Translations under genes and position numbers: made by a program
Notes under the pieces: model-generated
The model's input: the letters and a program-made list of their open reading frames with translations, nothing else
Told to the model about the DNA's origin: nothing
Databases searched by the model: none
From: Hymenobacter cavernae
Lineage (GTDB): Bacteria; Bacteroidota; Bacteroidia; Cytophagales; Hymenobacteraceae
Assembly: GCF_014641455.1 (NCBI RefSeq)
Contig: NZ_BMHT01000002.1
Location: 330,595-394,594, forward strand
Reading direction: 5' to 3'
Length of the DNA stretch: 64,000 nucleotides
Shown: in pieces, positions 1-7,632 of the stretch
Layout of the letters: every line of letters starts with the position of its first letter
Position numbering within the stretch: the stretch's first letter is position 1

Positions 1-419
1 CAGGCAGTGCAGCTTACCGTGGCTACTCCGCGCAGCCGCACGAGCGCGCCCACCTAGCCCCGGATGTGTACCACACCGACTTAGATCCATTTCCGCCGCT
101 ACCCTACGACGATGCGCGTCGTCTGCCCTCTTCCTCGTTCAATAAAAAGAGTCGGCCTGCGCCCGAAGAGGATGATTCGCCTTCCTTCCTAACCTCCACG
201 TTCCACTCCTTCCTGGAGTCGGATACCGGCAAGCTGCTGATGGCGCAGGTGACGGCCGTGCTGATGGCGTACGTGGCGAAGAAAGTAGGAGAATATATGC
301 CTGTGGTTAAAAATTCCGACCTTGCGTCTTCGGCGCCGCACGCAACTGCGGAACCCGAGACGAAAGACATCGAATTTACCTTCCACGACGACGCGGATGC
401 GCCTCACCAGCCTCTATGA
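1..419 (+). CDS. C-terminal part of an unidentified protein (5' end outside window)
   Basis: The reading frame is open to the window edge (codons counted from position 3), so this is the 3' part of a longer gene; a GTG at 66 is available but there is no reason to prefer it. The visible 138 residues are polar and Pro/Ser-rich at first (DPFPPLPYDD), then carry one moderately hydrophobic helix (LLMAQVTAVLMAYVAKKVGE) and an acidic tail. I do not recognise the family. It overlaps the next gene by 23 nt, so the two are probably translationally coupled. A single membrane-associated helix is the only structural hint. Confidence 0.6.
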   Translation, partial: GSAAYRGYSAQPHERAHLAPDVYHTDLDPFPPLPYDDARRLPSSSFNKKSRPAPEEDDSPSFLTSTFHSFLESDTGKLLMAQVTAVLMAYVAKKVGEYMPVVKNSDLASSAPHATAEPETKDIEFTFHDDADAPHQPL

Positions 420-1164
420 AGCCCTTAGCAAACGCCGGACACGCGGCCAGAAATCTCTGGCGGTACTGCTCGACCCCGACCACTTGGACGAGGCGGGCTG
501 CCAGCGTTTGTTGGAGCTAACTGAAATACATTCTGTTGATTACTTTCTGATGGGCGGCAGCCTGGTGACGAGTTCGCACCAGGCGTCGCTCATTCGTTTT
601 ATCAAAAGCCGTAGCGCTATTCCAGTGCTGCTTTTCCCAAGCCACAGCCTGCACCTCGATACCCAGGCCGATGGTATCCTGCTTTTGTCGCTGATTTCGG
701 GTCGCAACCCCGATTTTCTGATCGGTCAGCACGTCATCACCGCGCCGCTGCTACGCGCCAGCAACCTGGAGATTCTGCCCACTGGCTACATGCTCGTCGA
801 TACGGGCCGCCAGACGACGGCTAGCTACATGAGCAACACGACGCCGCTGCCCTACGACAAACCTAGCATTGCGGCCTGCACTGCCATGGCCGGCGAGCAG
901 CTAGGTCTGCGCCTGATGTACCTGGATGGCGGCAGCGGCGCCATGTACCCCGTGTCGCCGGCCATGATCCGGGCCGTACGCCAGGCCGTAGAAGTCCCGC
1001 TGCTGGTTGGCGGCGGCATCAACACCACCGAGAAAGCCCAAGCCGCCCTGGCGGCCGGCGCCGATGTTATCGTGATTGGCAATCAGATCGAGAAGGCACC
1101 GGAATTCCTGGGTGAGGTATCCAAGGTTGTCCACACCTTTAATACGGTGCTGAAAGCCGTCTGA
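397..1164 (+). CDS. GGGPS/PcrB-family prenylglyceryl-phosphate synthase
   Basis: Predicted to join a polyprenyl diphosphate to sn-glycerol-1-phosphate, making an archaeal-type ether lipid precursor. This 255-residue TIM barrel has the family landmarks: LLDPDH near 24-29, the GGS turn near 53-55, GYMLVDTGRQT near 130-140, YLDGGSGA near 175-182, GGGI near 205-208 and GN near 228 (phosphate binding). The start at 397 was chosen because the family begins with this short helix; an upstream in-frame ATG (322) lies inside the previous gene. Bacteroidota members have been assigned GGGPS or HepGP synthase activity; the prenyl chain length cannot be read from sequence alone. The gene ends before a clear terminator. 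Confidence 0.93.
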   Translation: MRLTSLYEALSKRRTRGQKSLAVLLDPDHLDEAGCQRLLELTEIHSVDYFLMGGSLVTSSHQASLIRFIKSRSAIPVLLFPSHSLHLDTQADGILLLSLISGRNPDFLIGQHVITAPLLRASNLEILPTGYMLVDTGRQTTASYMSNTTPLPYDKPSIAACTAMAGEQLGLRLMYLDGGSGAMYPVSPAMIRAVRQAVEVPLLVGGGINTTEKAQAALAAGADVIVIGNQIEKAPEFLGEVSKVVHTFNTVLKAV

Positions 1165-1372
1165 ACCACAGATTCCTGCGAGTTTTTCGGATTCCGTGGG
1201 TTTTGTGGACGATTGACAACCTAGGTTTCGCAGGCATACACAAGCAGAGAGGCCTCCCGGATGGGAGGCCTCTCTGCTTTTTACAGTAAATGTTGTCTCT
1301 TCTCTATCGAAATTCAAGGCCCACGAAATCCGTGGGATCCAAACAATCCGTCGAATCCGTGGTTCAGAAACA
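1162..1372. repeat. Inverted repeat pair (CTGAACCACxGATTC type) around a terminator
   Basis: The left copy begins at 1162 with CTGAACCACAGATTC and continues with GGATTCCGTGGG. The right copy, read on the minus strand from about 1372, begins CTGAACCACGGATTC. The two imperfect copies face each other across the terminator at 1243-1283. The left copy starts within the stop codon of the upstream gene. Confidence 0.55.
1243..1283 (+). terminator. Rho-independent terminator after the GGGPS gene
   Basis: A 16-bp perfect stem (AGCAGAGAGGCCTCCC with its complement at 1263-1278) closes a short loop and is followed by a T run at 1278-1282. Confidence 0.9.
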
Positions 1373-1377
1373 GCTAC

Positions 1378-2301
1378 CTAGATGTTCATGGCCGATTCGC
1401 GGCGGCGCATCTTGCCGGCCGGAATGCCGAACATCATTTTGAAGCGACGGCAGAAATACGCGGTGTCTTTGTAGCCTACCTCTTTGCCGATGTCGCGGAT
1501 GCTCTTCTTGGTCGTGCGCAGCAGGAATACGGCGCGTTCCATCCGCTGGTATTCAATGTAGTCCTGCGGGTTGATACCGGTGAGCATCTTGAAGTACTGA
1601 CCTACATAGTCTTCCGATACGTTGGCAACGCTCGAAAGCACCTTGTTGGACAGGTCGCCACCGATGTTCTCCTTGATGTAGTTGAACAGGTCGATGAGAC
1701 GTGGGTCTTTGAAGTACGTGCTGTTGGTAGCCAGTTGCTCCACAAACATCTTGTTCTTCAAGATGTAGCGCACGATCTCTACTACGATGTTCTCAGTATA
1801 GATCGTGATGAGACGCTCGCGGCCTGGTAGATCCTGGAGGCTTTCCTCCACAACTTTAATGACCAGGTTAGCTAGCTTCGAGTTGCCGGTAATTAGGAAC
1901 GCTGGTACGTCGAGCGAGGCGAAGAAGTTGACGGAGTCGAATACCTTGGCCTCGAAGCTTACGTGGCTGTGGCTTTCTTCGGCGTCGCCGATCAGATCTA
2001 GGTCAGTGTTGGAGTGAAAGAACTTATCCTTATTGCTAATCAGATCGTCGTTCGTGATACTCTTATTACTAATGTTGCCATAGCTTACCTTCGTAGCACG
2101 ACCGCCGGGGATGAACAGCATCTCTCCTTCTTCGACTACCTGCTCTTCTTCACCAAAGGAAACACGGCCTTTGTGCAACAAAATGAGGTTGTTACCAACA
2201 TCATAGTAGTTGCGCACCGTGAAGGGCTGCTGCAACACCAGGTTCTTCGCCTTGATGTAGCGCACGCCGAGCGACTCTATGACTTTATTATAATCTTCCA
2301 T
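1378..2301 (-). CDS. AraC-family transcriptional regulator
   Basis: A 307-residue regulator. Residues about 1-190 form a sensor part with a cupin-like stretch (EEGEMLFIPGG near 58-68). Residues about 205-300 form the double helix-turn-helix of the AraC family, ending with the typical GYKDTAYFCRRFKMMFG second recognition region. The ligand and targets are unknown. It stands alone: a terminator separates it from the acyl-CoA dehydrogenase behind it, and the opposite neighbour converges. The last residues are basic (MRRRES). Assignment to AraC is firm; function beyond DNA binding is not. Confidence 0.9.
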   Translation of the reverse strand: MEDYNKVIESLGVRYIKAKNLVLQQPFTVRNYYDVGNNLILLHKGRVSFGEEEQVVEEGEMLFIPGGRATKVSYGNISNKSITNDDLISNKDKFFHSNTDLDLIGDAEESHSHVSFEAKVFDSVNFFASLDVPAFLITGNSKLANLVIKVVEESLQDLPGRERLITIYTENIVVEIVRYILKNKMFVEQLATNSTYFKDPRLIDLFNYIKENIGGDLSNKVLSSVANVSEDYVGQYFKMLTGINPQDYIEYQRMERAVFLLRTTKKSIRDIGKEVGYKDTAYFCRRFKMMFGIPAGKMRRRESAMNI

Positions 2302-2385
2302 ATTCGGAGTGTGGCTGGTATGATGGAATATAACGGGTTCGGGGTGGTGTCTGGTTTAGACAATGCAAAATAAGATATAAAAATT

Positions 2386-2422
2386 CACAAAAACGAAAAC
2401 CCAGCCGTTTTTCGGCTGGGTT
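2386..2422 (-). terminator. Terminator after the acyl-CoA dehydrogenase gene
   Basis: Read on the minus strand, a 10-bp stem AACCCAGCCG/CGGCTGGGTT is followed by a T-rich stretch (TTCGTTTTT). It lies between the dehydrogenase stop and the AraC start. Confidence 0.85.
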
Positions 2423-2458
2423 TAGTGCAAATATTCTGAATTTGAAACAGGTTAAACG

Positions 2459-3598
2459 CTACTTCAGCAATTCCCGCGAGATTACAATTTTCTGAATCTC
2501 AGAAGTGCCTTCGTAAATCTGGGTAATTTTTGCGTCGCGCATCAGGCGCTCGACGTGGTAATCTTTGACAAAACCATAGCCACCATGAATCTGCACGGCT
2601 TCTACAGCGGTGTCCATTGCAACTTTCGAAGAAAACAGCTTCGCCATCGCGCCCGACTTGCCATAGTCTAGGTGCTGGTCTTTATCGTTGGCGGCTTTCA
2701 GGCACAAAAGGCGTGCGGCGTCGATGTTGGTGGCCATATCCGCCAGCTTAAACTGAATAGCCTGATGTTTAGCTATTTCCACCCCAAAAGCTTTCCGCTG
2801 CTGAGCATATTTCAGCGAAAGCTCCAGCGCGCCGGAGGCAATACCTAGGGCCTGCGCCGCAATACCAATGCGGCCGCCGGCCAGCACCTGCATGGCAAAC
2901 TTGAACCCGAAACCATCGGCGCCAATACGATTTTCCTTAGGCACTTTCACGTCCGTAAACATGAGCGAGTGTGTGTCGGAGCCGCGAATACCTAGCTTGT
3001 TTTCCTTCGGCCCGATGGCAAAACCCGGCGTGTCCTTCTCCACGATCAGCGCATTGATGCCGCGAGATTTCAATTCCGGATTGGTTTGGGCAATGACCAG
3101 ATACACGGAAGCCGAGCTGCCGTTGGTTATCCAGTTCTTGGTGCCGTTCAGCAGATAATGGTCGCCTTTGTCTTCGGCGGTGGTCCGCTGCATGGTGGCG
3201 TCGGAGCCGGCTTCCGGCTCGGAGAGGCAGAAAGCGCCAATGATTTCGCCAGTTGCCAGGCGCGTCAGGTACTTCTGCTTCTGTTCTTCGGTGCCGTATT
3301 TCTCCAAGCCCCAGCAAACGAGCGAGTTGTTCACCGACATGATAACGGAGCAGGAAGCATCAACCTTGGAGATTTCCTCCATAGCCAGCACGTACGACAC
3401 CGTATCGAGGCCGCTGCCGCCGTATTCCGGGCTCACCATCATGCCCAGGAAACCTAGCTCGCCCATCTTCTTGATCTGCTCGGTCGGGAATTTTTGGTGC
3501 TCGTCGCGCTCAATTACACCGGCCCAAAGCTCGCTCTGAGCAAAGTCGCGGGCGGCAGCCTGCACGGCGAGCTGCTCTTCTGTGAGTTGAAAATCCAT
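2459..3598 (-). CDS. Acyl-CoA dehydrogenase
   Basis: Predicted FAD enzyme oxidising acyl-CoA to enoyl-CoA in beta-oxidation or branched-chain amino-acid breakdown. The 379 residues cover the whole family: the helical N-domain begins with MDFQLTEEQ; the FAD/substrate motif AFCLSEPEAGSDA lies in the middle; GGRIGIAAQALGIA follows; and the C-terminal part has QIHGGYGFVKDYHVERLMRDAKITQIYEGTSEIQ, whose YEGTSEIQ holds the catalytic-base region of short/medium-chain types. The start at 3598 matches family N-termini; upstream in-frame ATGs would add an unusual FYPPN extension. It is a single-gene unit with its own promoter candidate. Chain-length specificity is not readable. Confidence 0.95.
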   Translation of the reverse strand: MDFQLTEEQLAVQAAARDFAQSELWAGVIERDEHQKFPTEQIKKMGELGFLGMMVSPEYGGSGLDTVSYVLAMEEISKVDASCSVIMSVNNSLVCWGLEKYGTEEQKQKYLTRLATGEIIGAFCLSEPEAGSDATMQRTTAEDKGDHYLLNGTKNWITNGSSASVYLVIAQTNPELKSRGINALIVEKDTPGFAIGPKENKLGIRGSDTHSLMFTDVKVPKENRIGADGFGFKFAMQVLAGGRIGIAAQALGIASGALELSLKYAQQRKAFGVEIAKHQAIQFKLADMATNIDAARLLCLKAANDKDQHLDYGKSGAMAKLFSSKVAMDTAVEAVQIHGGYGFVKDYHVERLMRDAKITQIYEGTSEIQKIVISRELLK

Positions 3599-3656
3599 AA
3601 CGGGTACGTTGGGTGGGTAAAACAACAGCCTGTTGTGTGGTGGTGCTGCTGTCCAT

Positions 3657-3690
3657 CAAAAATAATTGGAGATTCCGCAGGTTAGAGCAA
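3657..3690 (-). promoter_or_regulatory. Bacteroidota-type promoter candidate for the acyl-CoA dehydrogenase
   Basis: On the minus strand TATTTTTG (3657-3664) fits the -7 consensus TAnnTTTG exactly, and TTG (3688-3690) lies 23 nt upstream as a -33 element. This spacing is at the long end of what is accepted. Confidence 0.5.
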
Positions 3691-3767
3691 TTGCCCGTAT
3701 TTTTCTTCGGCATGCATACTTTTATCCAACCAAACCTAGGTCCTGCTAGGCCTAAGACATTCTTGAA

Positions 3768-3810
3768 GAATTCAAAAACAACGGCCGCTTCGCGTTGAGC
3801 AAAGCGGCCG
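3768..3810 (-). terminator. Terminator after the zinc-peptidase operon
   Basis: On the minus strand the stem CGGCCGCTT/AAGCGGCCG is followed by TTGTTTTTG. It lies just past the peptidase stop and closes the operon 6061 to 3835. Confidence 0.8.
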
Positions 3811-3834
3811 AAGCATTTGAGCAGAGAACCTAGG

Positions 3835-4527
3835 TTAGCGACGGTCGCGGCCGCCCATAAAGATGCTCACGTAGTAGAGCAGCGTAGCCAACGACGACAG
3901 CGCAGCAACTACGTAGGTCATGGCGGCCCACCACAGCGCATCTTTCGCCATAGCGTGCTCCTGCGTGGTTACGATGCCCCGACGATCAATCCAGGCCAGG
4001 GCTCGACGGCTGGCATCAAACTCAACCGGAAGCGTGACAAAGCTGAACAGCGTGGTGAGAGCAAACAGCGCAATACCAATACCTAGGGGCAGCACGGTCG
4101 TGCGAATCATCAGTACGCCAGCCATCAGTACGAACGGCATAAAGCGCGATACAGCACTCAGGGCCGGCACCATTGCCGAGCGGAACTGCAACATGCTGTA
4201 GGCGGTGGCGTGCTGCACGGCGTGGCCGCACTCGTGGGCGGCAATAGCGGCGGCGGCGGCGCTCCGCTCTTCGTACACGGCTTCGCTGAGGTTCACGGTT
4301 TTATCGGCTGGGTTGTAGTGGTCGGTCAGGCGACCTTCCGTGGAGATAACCCGCACGTCGGTGATGCCGTGGTCGGCCAGCATCAGTTCGGCAATCTGGC
4401 GGCCGGAAAGGCCCGCTTGCAAACCAACCTGCGCGTACTGCGCCATTTTGCTCTTTAATCGCCACTGGATCAACCAGCTCACGACCATCATCAGAATCAG
4501 AAAAGGAAAAATCGGAAAGCCAGACAT
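3835..4527 (-). CDS. Membrane zinc metallopeptidase (YugP-like, PF04298)
   Basis: A 230-residue membrane protein. An N-terminal hydrophobic helix (about 5-20) anchors it. The zinc motif HECGH lies at 98-102, inside a helix typical of gluzincin peptidases. At least two or three further hydrophobic helices follow (about 120-160 and 195-220). The Bacillus homologue YugP gives the family name; the substrate is unknown. The start lies 12 nt from the stop of rfaE2, so it is the last gene of a three-gene operon with the flippase-like protein and rfaE2. The membrane context suggests envelope maintenance, which is inference. Confidence 0.88.
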   Translation of the reverse strand: MSGFPIFPFLILMMVVSWLIQWRLKSKMAQYAQVGLQAGLSGRQIAELMLADHGITDVRVISTEGRLTDHYNPADKTVNLSEAVYEERSAAAAAIAAHECGHAVQHATAYSMLQFRSAMVPALSAVSRFMPFVLMAGVLMIRTTVLPLGIGIALFALTTLFSFVTLPVEFDASRRALAWIDRRGIVTTQEHAMAKDALWWAAMTYVVAALSSLATLLYYVSIFMGGRDRR

Positions 4528-4539
4528 GGAAGAGAGAGT

Positions 4540-5019
4540 TTAGAGTTGTTCGCGGATGCGCTCCACGATGCGGGTGGTACTGTAGCCCGCTACCAACGGT
4601 ACGGTCAGAACCTGTCCACCGTTCTCTAACACAAATTCGTGGCCTACAATTCCGCTGATTGCGTAATCGTCGCCCTTCACCAGAATGTCGGGCCGCACCT
4701 GCCTAATCAGCTCCAGCGGCGTGGGCTCCCCGAACAGCACCACCGCATCCACGAACAGCAGCGAAGCTAGGATGCGGGCGCGGGCGGTTTCATCCTGGAG
4801 CGGCCGGCCGGGCTTGAGGCAGCTTACCGAAACGTCGGTATTCAACCCAACTACCAGCGCATCGCCCAGGTGCCGGGCTTTTTCCAGGTAGTCCACATGA
4901 CCTAGGTGCAGCAGGTCGAAGCAGCCATTGGTGAACACCACGCGGCGTCCCTGAGCGCGCCACTCAGCGGCGACCGAACCAATATCGGAGCGGCTGAAAA
5001 TCTTGTCTTTACTCCACAT
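4540..5019 (-). CDS. rfaE2: D-glycero-beta-D-manno-heptose 1-phosphate adenylyltransferase (RfaE2-type)
   Basis: Transfers AMP from ATP to heptose-1-phosphate, giving ADP-heptose for the LPS core. The 159 residues form a single nucleotidyltransferase domain. It starts with FTNGCFDLLHLGH (29-41), whose HLGH is the HxGH ATP-binding signature, and ends with GYSTTRIVERI, the ISTTK-like region. In E. coli this domain is fused to a kinase in HldE; here it stands alone, as in many Bacteroidota. It overlaps the upstream flippase-like gene by 11 nt and precedes the zinc peptidase by 12 nt. Confidence 0.93.
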   Translation of the reverse strand: MWSKDKIFSRSDIGSVAAEWRAQGRRVVFTNGCFDLLHLGHVDYLEKARHLGDALVVGLNTDVSVSCLKPGRPLQDETARARILASLLFVDAVVLFGEPTPLELIRQVRPDILVKGDDYAISGIVGHEFVLENGGQVLTVPLVAGYSTTRIVERIREQL

Positions 5020-6061
5020 CGATGGGCGAAGCTACGGTGAGAGGAGCAGCAGCTAAGGCTCGCGCCGAGCGCCCCGATTTAATCATGCTCACGGCGAAGC
5101 TGATACCGCCCATCAGCACGACCAGCAGCGTTTGGGAGCCGTGCACCACCAGCGCGTAGGCAATGCCGGCATCCTTGCTAACGCCATACGCCAGCAGAAT
5201 GCCCTGTACCATGACGTGGAACGGGCCAATGCCACCCGCAACCGGCGCAGCCATACCGAACGCCCCGAAGGTGAGAACCGCCAGGCCGGCCCGCATACCT
5301 AGGTTGTAAGTGGCTGGAAAGCAGGCAAAAGCCAGGTAGTCCATCAGGTAGTACACCGCCCAGGTGAAGAATGTATGGAACAGGAACAAGCCTTTGTTTT
5401 CCAGCTTCAGCACGCTGAATACGCCCGCCAGCAGGCCTTTCACAAAGACGACACCTTTATTGAACAAGGCGTTTTGCCGCAGCCGTTCCAGGTTCCGGAA
5501 CAGCGTGTATAGCAGGCCAGCCAGCAGCACCAGCGTAATCAGGCCTGCCACCAGCAAGGGCGTCGGATTGCGCGCCAGCTCATCGTAGCGCCCGCCTAGA
5601 ATCTTATCGGTCACGAAGGTCCAGAAGGTTTTGAAGTCGAGCAGCAACGTAGCACCGAGCAACCCAAGCAGCACCATCACGTCGATAACCCGCTCAGTAA
5701 CAACCGTGCCCAACGACACCTGCACGGGCACCTGGCTGGTGCGCTGCAACACCGAGCACCGGATAACCTCTCCCATGCGCGGCAGCACCATATTGGCTAG
5801 GTAACCCACCATCATGGCGTGGTACACATCCCAATAAGAAGGTTTGTAGCCCGTCGGATCGATCTGCATCTTCCAGCGGTAGGCCCGGCTGAAGTAACCC
5901 ATTGCCGATAGCAACATCGTAACAATCAGCCACGAATAGTTGGCTTCCCGCAGGCTCTGCCCGATCAAACCTAGGTCTTGCCCCTGCACCGCGTACCACA
6001 TGAGCAGCCCCGATACGGAGAGCAGCAACGCATATTTAAGAATGGTAACAAGCTGTTTCAT
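5009..6061 (-). CDS. Flippase-like integral membrane protein (UPF0104/YbhN, LPG synthase TM domain)
   Basis: A 350-residue polytopic protein with about eight hydrophobic segments. It matches the lysylphosphatidylglycerol synthase transmembrane/UPF0104 family: AYRWKMQ near the N-terminus, NMVLPRMGEVIRCSVL in the first third (the family's R..GE motif), and VAGGIGPFHVM near the C-terminus. There is no C-terminal aminoacyl-transferase domain, so a role in lipid or glycolipid handling is more likely than lysyl transfer. It is the first gene of an operon with rfaE2 (11-nt overlap) and the zinc peptidase, which hints at envelope lipid or LPS work. The exact substrate is unknown. Confidence 0.85.
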   Translation of the reverse strand: MKQLVTILKYALLLSVSGLLMWYAVQGQDLGLIGQSLREANYSWLIVTMLLSAMGYFSRAYRWKMQIDPTGYKPSYWDVYHAMMVGYLANMVLPRMGEVIRCSVLQRTSQVPVQVSLGTVVTERVIDVMVLLGLLGATLLLDFKTFWTFVTDKILGGRYDELARNPTPLLVAGLITLVLLAGLLYTLFRNLERLRQNALFNKGVVFVKGLLAGVFSVLKLENKGLFLFHTFFTWAVYYLMDYLAFACFPATYNLGMRAGLAVLTFGAFGMAAPVAGGIGPFHVMVQGILLAYGVSKDAGIAYALVVHGSQTLLVVLMGGISFAVSMIKSGRSARALAAAPLTVASPIDVE

Positions 6062-6104
6062 TAACGGCAGGTTGCTTGGTTACTAATCAGGTAGAAAGCC
6101 AACA

Positions 6105-6135
6105 GCAGAACCTAGCCCGTGAGGCTAGGTTCTGC
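6105..6135 (-). terminator. Perfect hairpin after panD
   Basis: A 13-bp perfect stem GCAGAACCTAGCC with its complement and a 5-nt loop (CGTGA). The T run on the minus side is weak, so the terminator role is probable rather than certain. The stem contains the CCTAG motif that is common in this genome. Confidence 0.6.
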
Positions 6136-6221
6136 GGCTTAATATTACATAAAGAAAGGTAGGATAGTAAGAAAGCAAGAAAGCACTACTCTTTATAAGC
6201 GCCTTGCTTACGGATGCTTCT

Positions 6222-6569
6222 CTAGGTCAGACGGTTGTGCTGATCGGGGAAGACGAGCGTGGGCTTGTGCGCCCGCGCCTCGGCGAAGTCAACGAAGCCA
6301 TAGGAGAAGATAATGACGATGTCGCCGACGGCTACTTTGCGCGCAGCGGGTCCGTTCAGGCAGATCATGCCCGAGCCCCGCTCTCCGCGAATGGTGTAGG
6401 TTTCGAAACGCTCACCGTTGTTCACGTTCACAATCGTTACCTTCTCATTCTCAACCATGTTGGCTGCGTCGAGTAGGTCTTCGTCGATGGTGATACTGCC
6501 TACGTAGTGCAGCTCGGCTTGCGTGACTTTAACCCGGTGAATCTTAGACTTAAGAACTTCAATATGCAT
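6222..6569 (-). CDS. panD: Aspartate 1-decarboxylase
   Basis: Converts L-aspartate to beta-alanine for pantothenate and coenzyme A synthesis. It is a self-cleaving pyruvoyl enzyme. The 115 residues match the family, and the cleavage site Gly24-Ser25 ([13 protein letters not shown]) is at the standard position, so Ser25 should become the pyruvoyl group. K9 and the later NGPAAR region also fit. The start at 6569 gives the canonical N-terminus [12 protein letters not shown]; upstream in-frame codons run into the repeat and promoter. It follows panC at 97 nt, with a repeat and its own -7 box between them, so it may be both co-transcribed and separately started. Confidence 0.96.
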   Translation of the reverse strand: MHIEVLKSKIHRVKVTQAELHYVGSITIDEDLLDAANMVENEKVTIVNVNNGERFETYTIRGERGSGMICLNGPAARKVAVGDIVIIFSYGFVDFAEARAHKPTLVFPDQHNRLT

Positions 6570-6598
6570 GATTGAAAAGCAGCTGAAAATAAAGCTGA

Positions 6599-6606
6599 CA
6601 AAGATA
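6599..6606 (-). promoter_or_regulatory. -7 box candidate for panD
   Basis: On the minus strand TATCTTTG fits TAnnTTTG exactly, 30 nt before the panD start. The hairpin repeat begins at the next base, so any -33 element would lie inside the repeat; no good one is seen. Confidence 0.45.
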
Positions 6607-6681
6607 CGAAGTGGTGAGTTGGCGACATGATGATATAGTGAGTCACTCGCCACATCACTATGTCATCAACTCACCACTTCG
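6607..6681. repeat. GTGAGTTGGTGAG-type hairpin repeat between panC and panD
   Basis: The left arm begins CGAAGTGGTGAGTTGGCGAC and the right arm is its imperfect complement ending at 6681. The right arm runs into panC: the last codons (Glu-Val-Val-Ser) and the TGA stop of panC are written in repeat sequence. Confidence 0.75.
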
Positions 6682-7514
6682 TTATCAATCAGGCGCACAT
6701 CACCGAGGCTGGCAGCCAAACAGATAGCCAAGGGCTGCCCCGGTGCTGGTTGCTCGGGGGCGGGCTGCAAGGTTTGAGCATCCGATATTTCCAGGTACTC
6801 CAGCTTAATGGCCGGCTCCTGACCTAGGTAGTCAATGGCGGCCTGCCGGGCAGCAGCGGGCGACTGGCCCGCGCGCAGCTGCTCGGCGGCTAGCTGCAAG
6901 GCCTGATAAAGGCGCGGCGCATGGGTCCGGTCGGTGGGCGTGAGGCGGCGGTTGCGCGACGACATGGCCAAGCCATCAGCCTCGCGCACCGTTGGGAAAG
7001 AAATTACCTCCAGATCAAACGACAGATCGGCCACCATCTGCCGAACGATGGTCACCTGCTGCAAGTCTTTTTGCCCGAAATAGGCCCGGTGCGGCCGCGC
7101 CAAGTGAAACAACTTACTCACGACTGTAGCCACACCGCTGAAGTGGCCGGGCCGAAAAGCGCCCTCCATCACCTGCTCCAGGGGGCCGAAGTCGAACCGT
7201 AGCCGCGTGGGCGCCGGGTACATCTGCTCGACGCCCGGCAAAAACAAGGCCGTGCAACCGGCCGGCCCTAGCAGTGCGGCATCGGCCTCGGGCAAGCGCG
7301 GATACAATCGAAAGTCTTCAGCATTATTGAATTGCGTTGGATTTACGAAGACACTGGTGACGACTACATCGTTTTCCTGCGCGGCGGCGCGCACGAGTTG
7401 CAAGTGGCCTTCGTGCAGCGCCCCCATCGTGGGCACCAGTCCGATGCGTAAACCTTGCTGGCGCCAAGCTTCCGTTTGGGCTTGCAAGGCAGTGGCAGAT
7501 TGCAGGATCTGCAT
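6666..7514 (-). CDS. panC: Pantothenate synthetase
   Basis: Joins pantoate and beta-alanine with ATP to give pantothenate. The 282 residues carry the ATP-binding HxGH-type motif PTMGALHEGH (28-37), FVNPTQF (56-62), FGQKD (146-150) and MSSRNRRL (184-191), all at the usual places. The start at 7514 gives the family N-terminus (MQILQSATALQAQ); a longer in-frame start would overlap the divergent promoter. The last four residues and the stop lie in a hairpin repeat. It is followed by panD, so beta-alanine supply and use are encoded together. It diverges from the GT5 gene at 7633. Confidence 0.96.
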   Translation of the reverse strand: MQILQSATALQAQTEAWRQQGLRIGLVPTMGALHEGHLQLVRAAAQENDVVVTSVFVNPTQFNNAEDFRLYPRLPEADAALLGPAGCTALFLPGVEQMYPAPTRLRFDFGPLEQVMEGAFRPGHFSGVATVVSKLFHLARPHRAYFGQKDLQQVTIVRQMVADLSFDLEVISFPTVREADGLAMSSRNRRLTPTDRTHAPRLYQALQLAAEQLRAGQSPAAARQAAIDYLGQEPAIKLEYLEISDAQTLQPAPEQPAPGQPLAICLAASLGDVRLIDNEVVS

Positions 7515-7555
7515 GGGTAAAGTAGTGGTTGACACAGAAGGCCAAATGGGTTTAG

Positions 7556-7586
7556 TTGAAATTTCCCTCAAATTTGTTTAATTTTG
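7556..7586 (+). promoter_or_regulatory. Promoter candidate for the GT5-domain gene
   Basis: TTG (7556-7558) and TAATTTTG (7579-7586) are 20 nt apart, an exact -7 match with a good -33 spacing for the Bacteroidota sigma factor. The start codon follows 46 nt downstream. Confidence 0.6.
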
Positions 7587-7632
7587 TGCACCCAAAGTGT
7601 TGTCCTTTCTCAACCACACGAAACTACCCATT

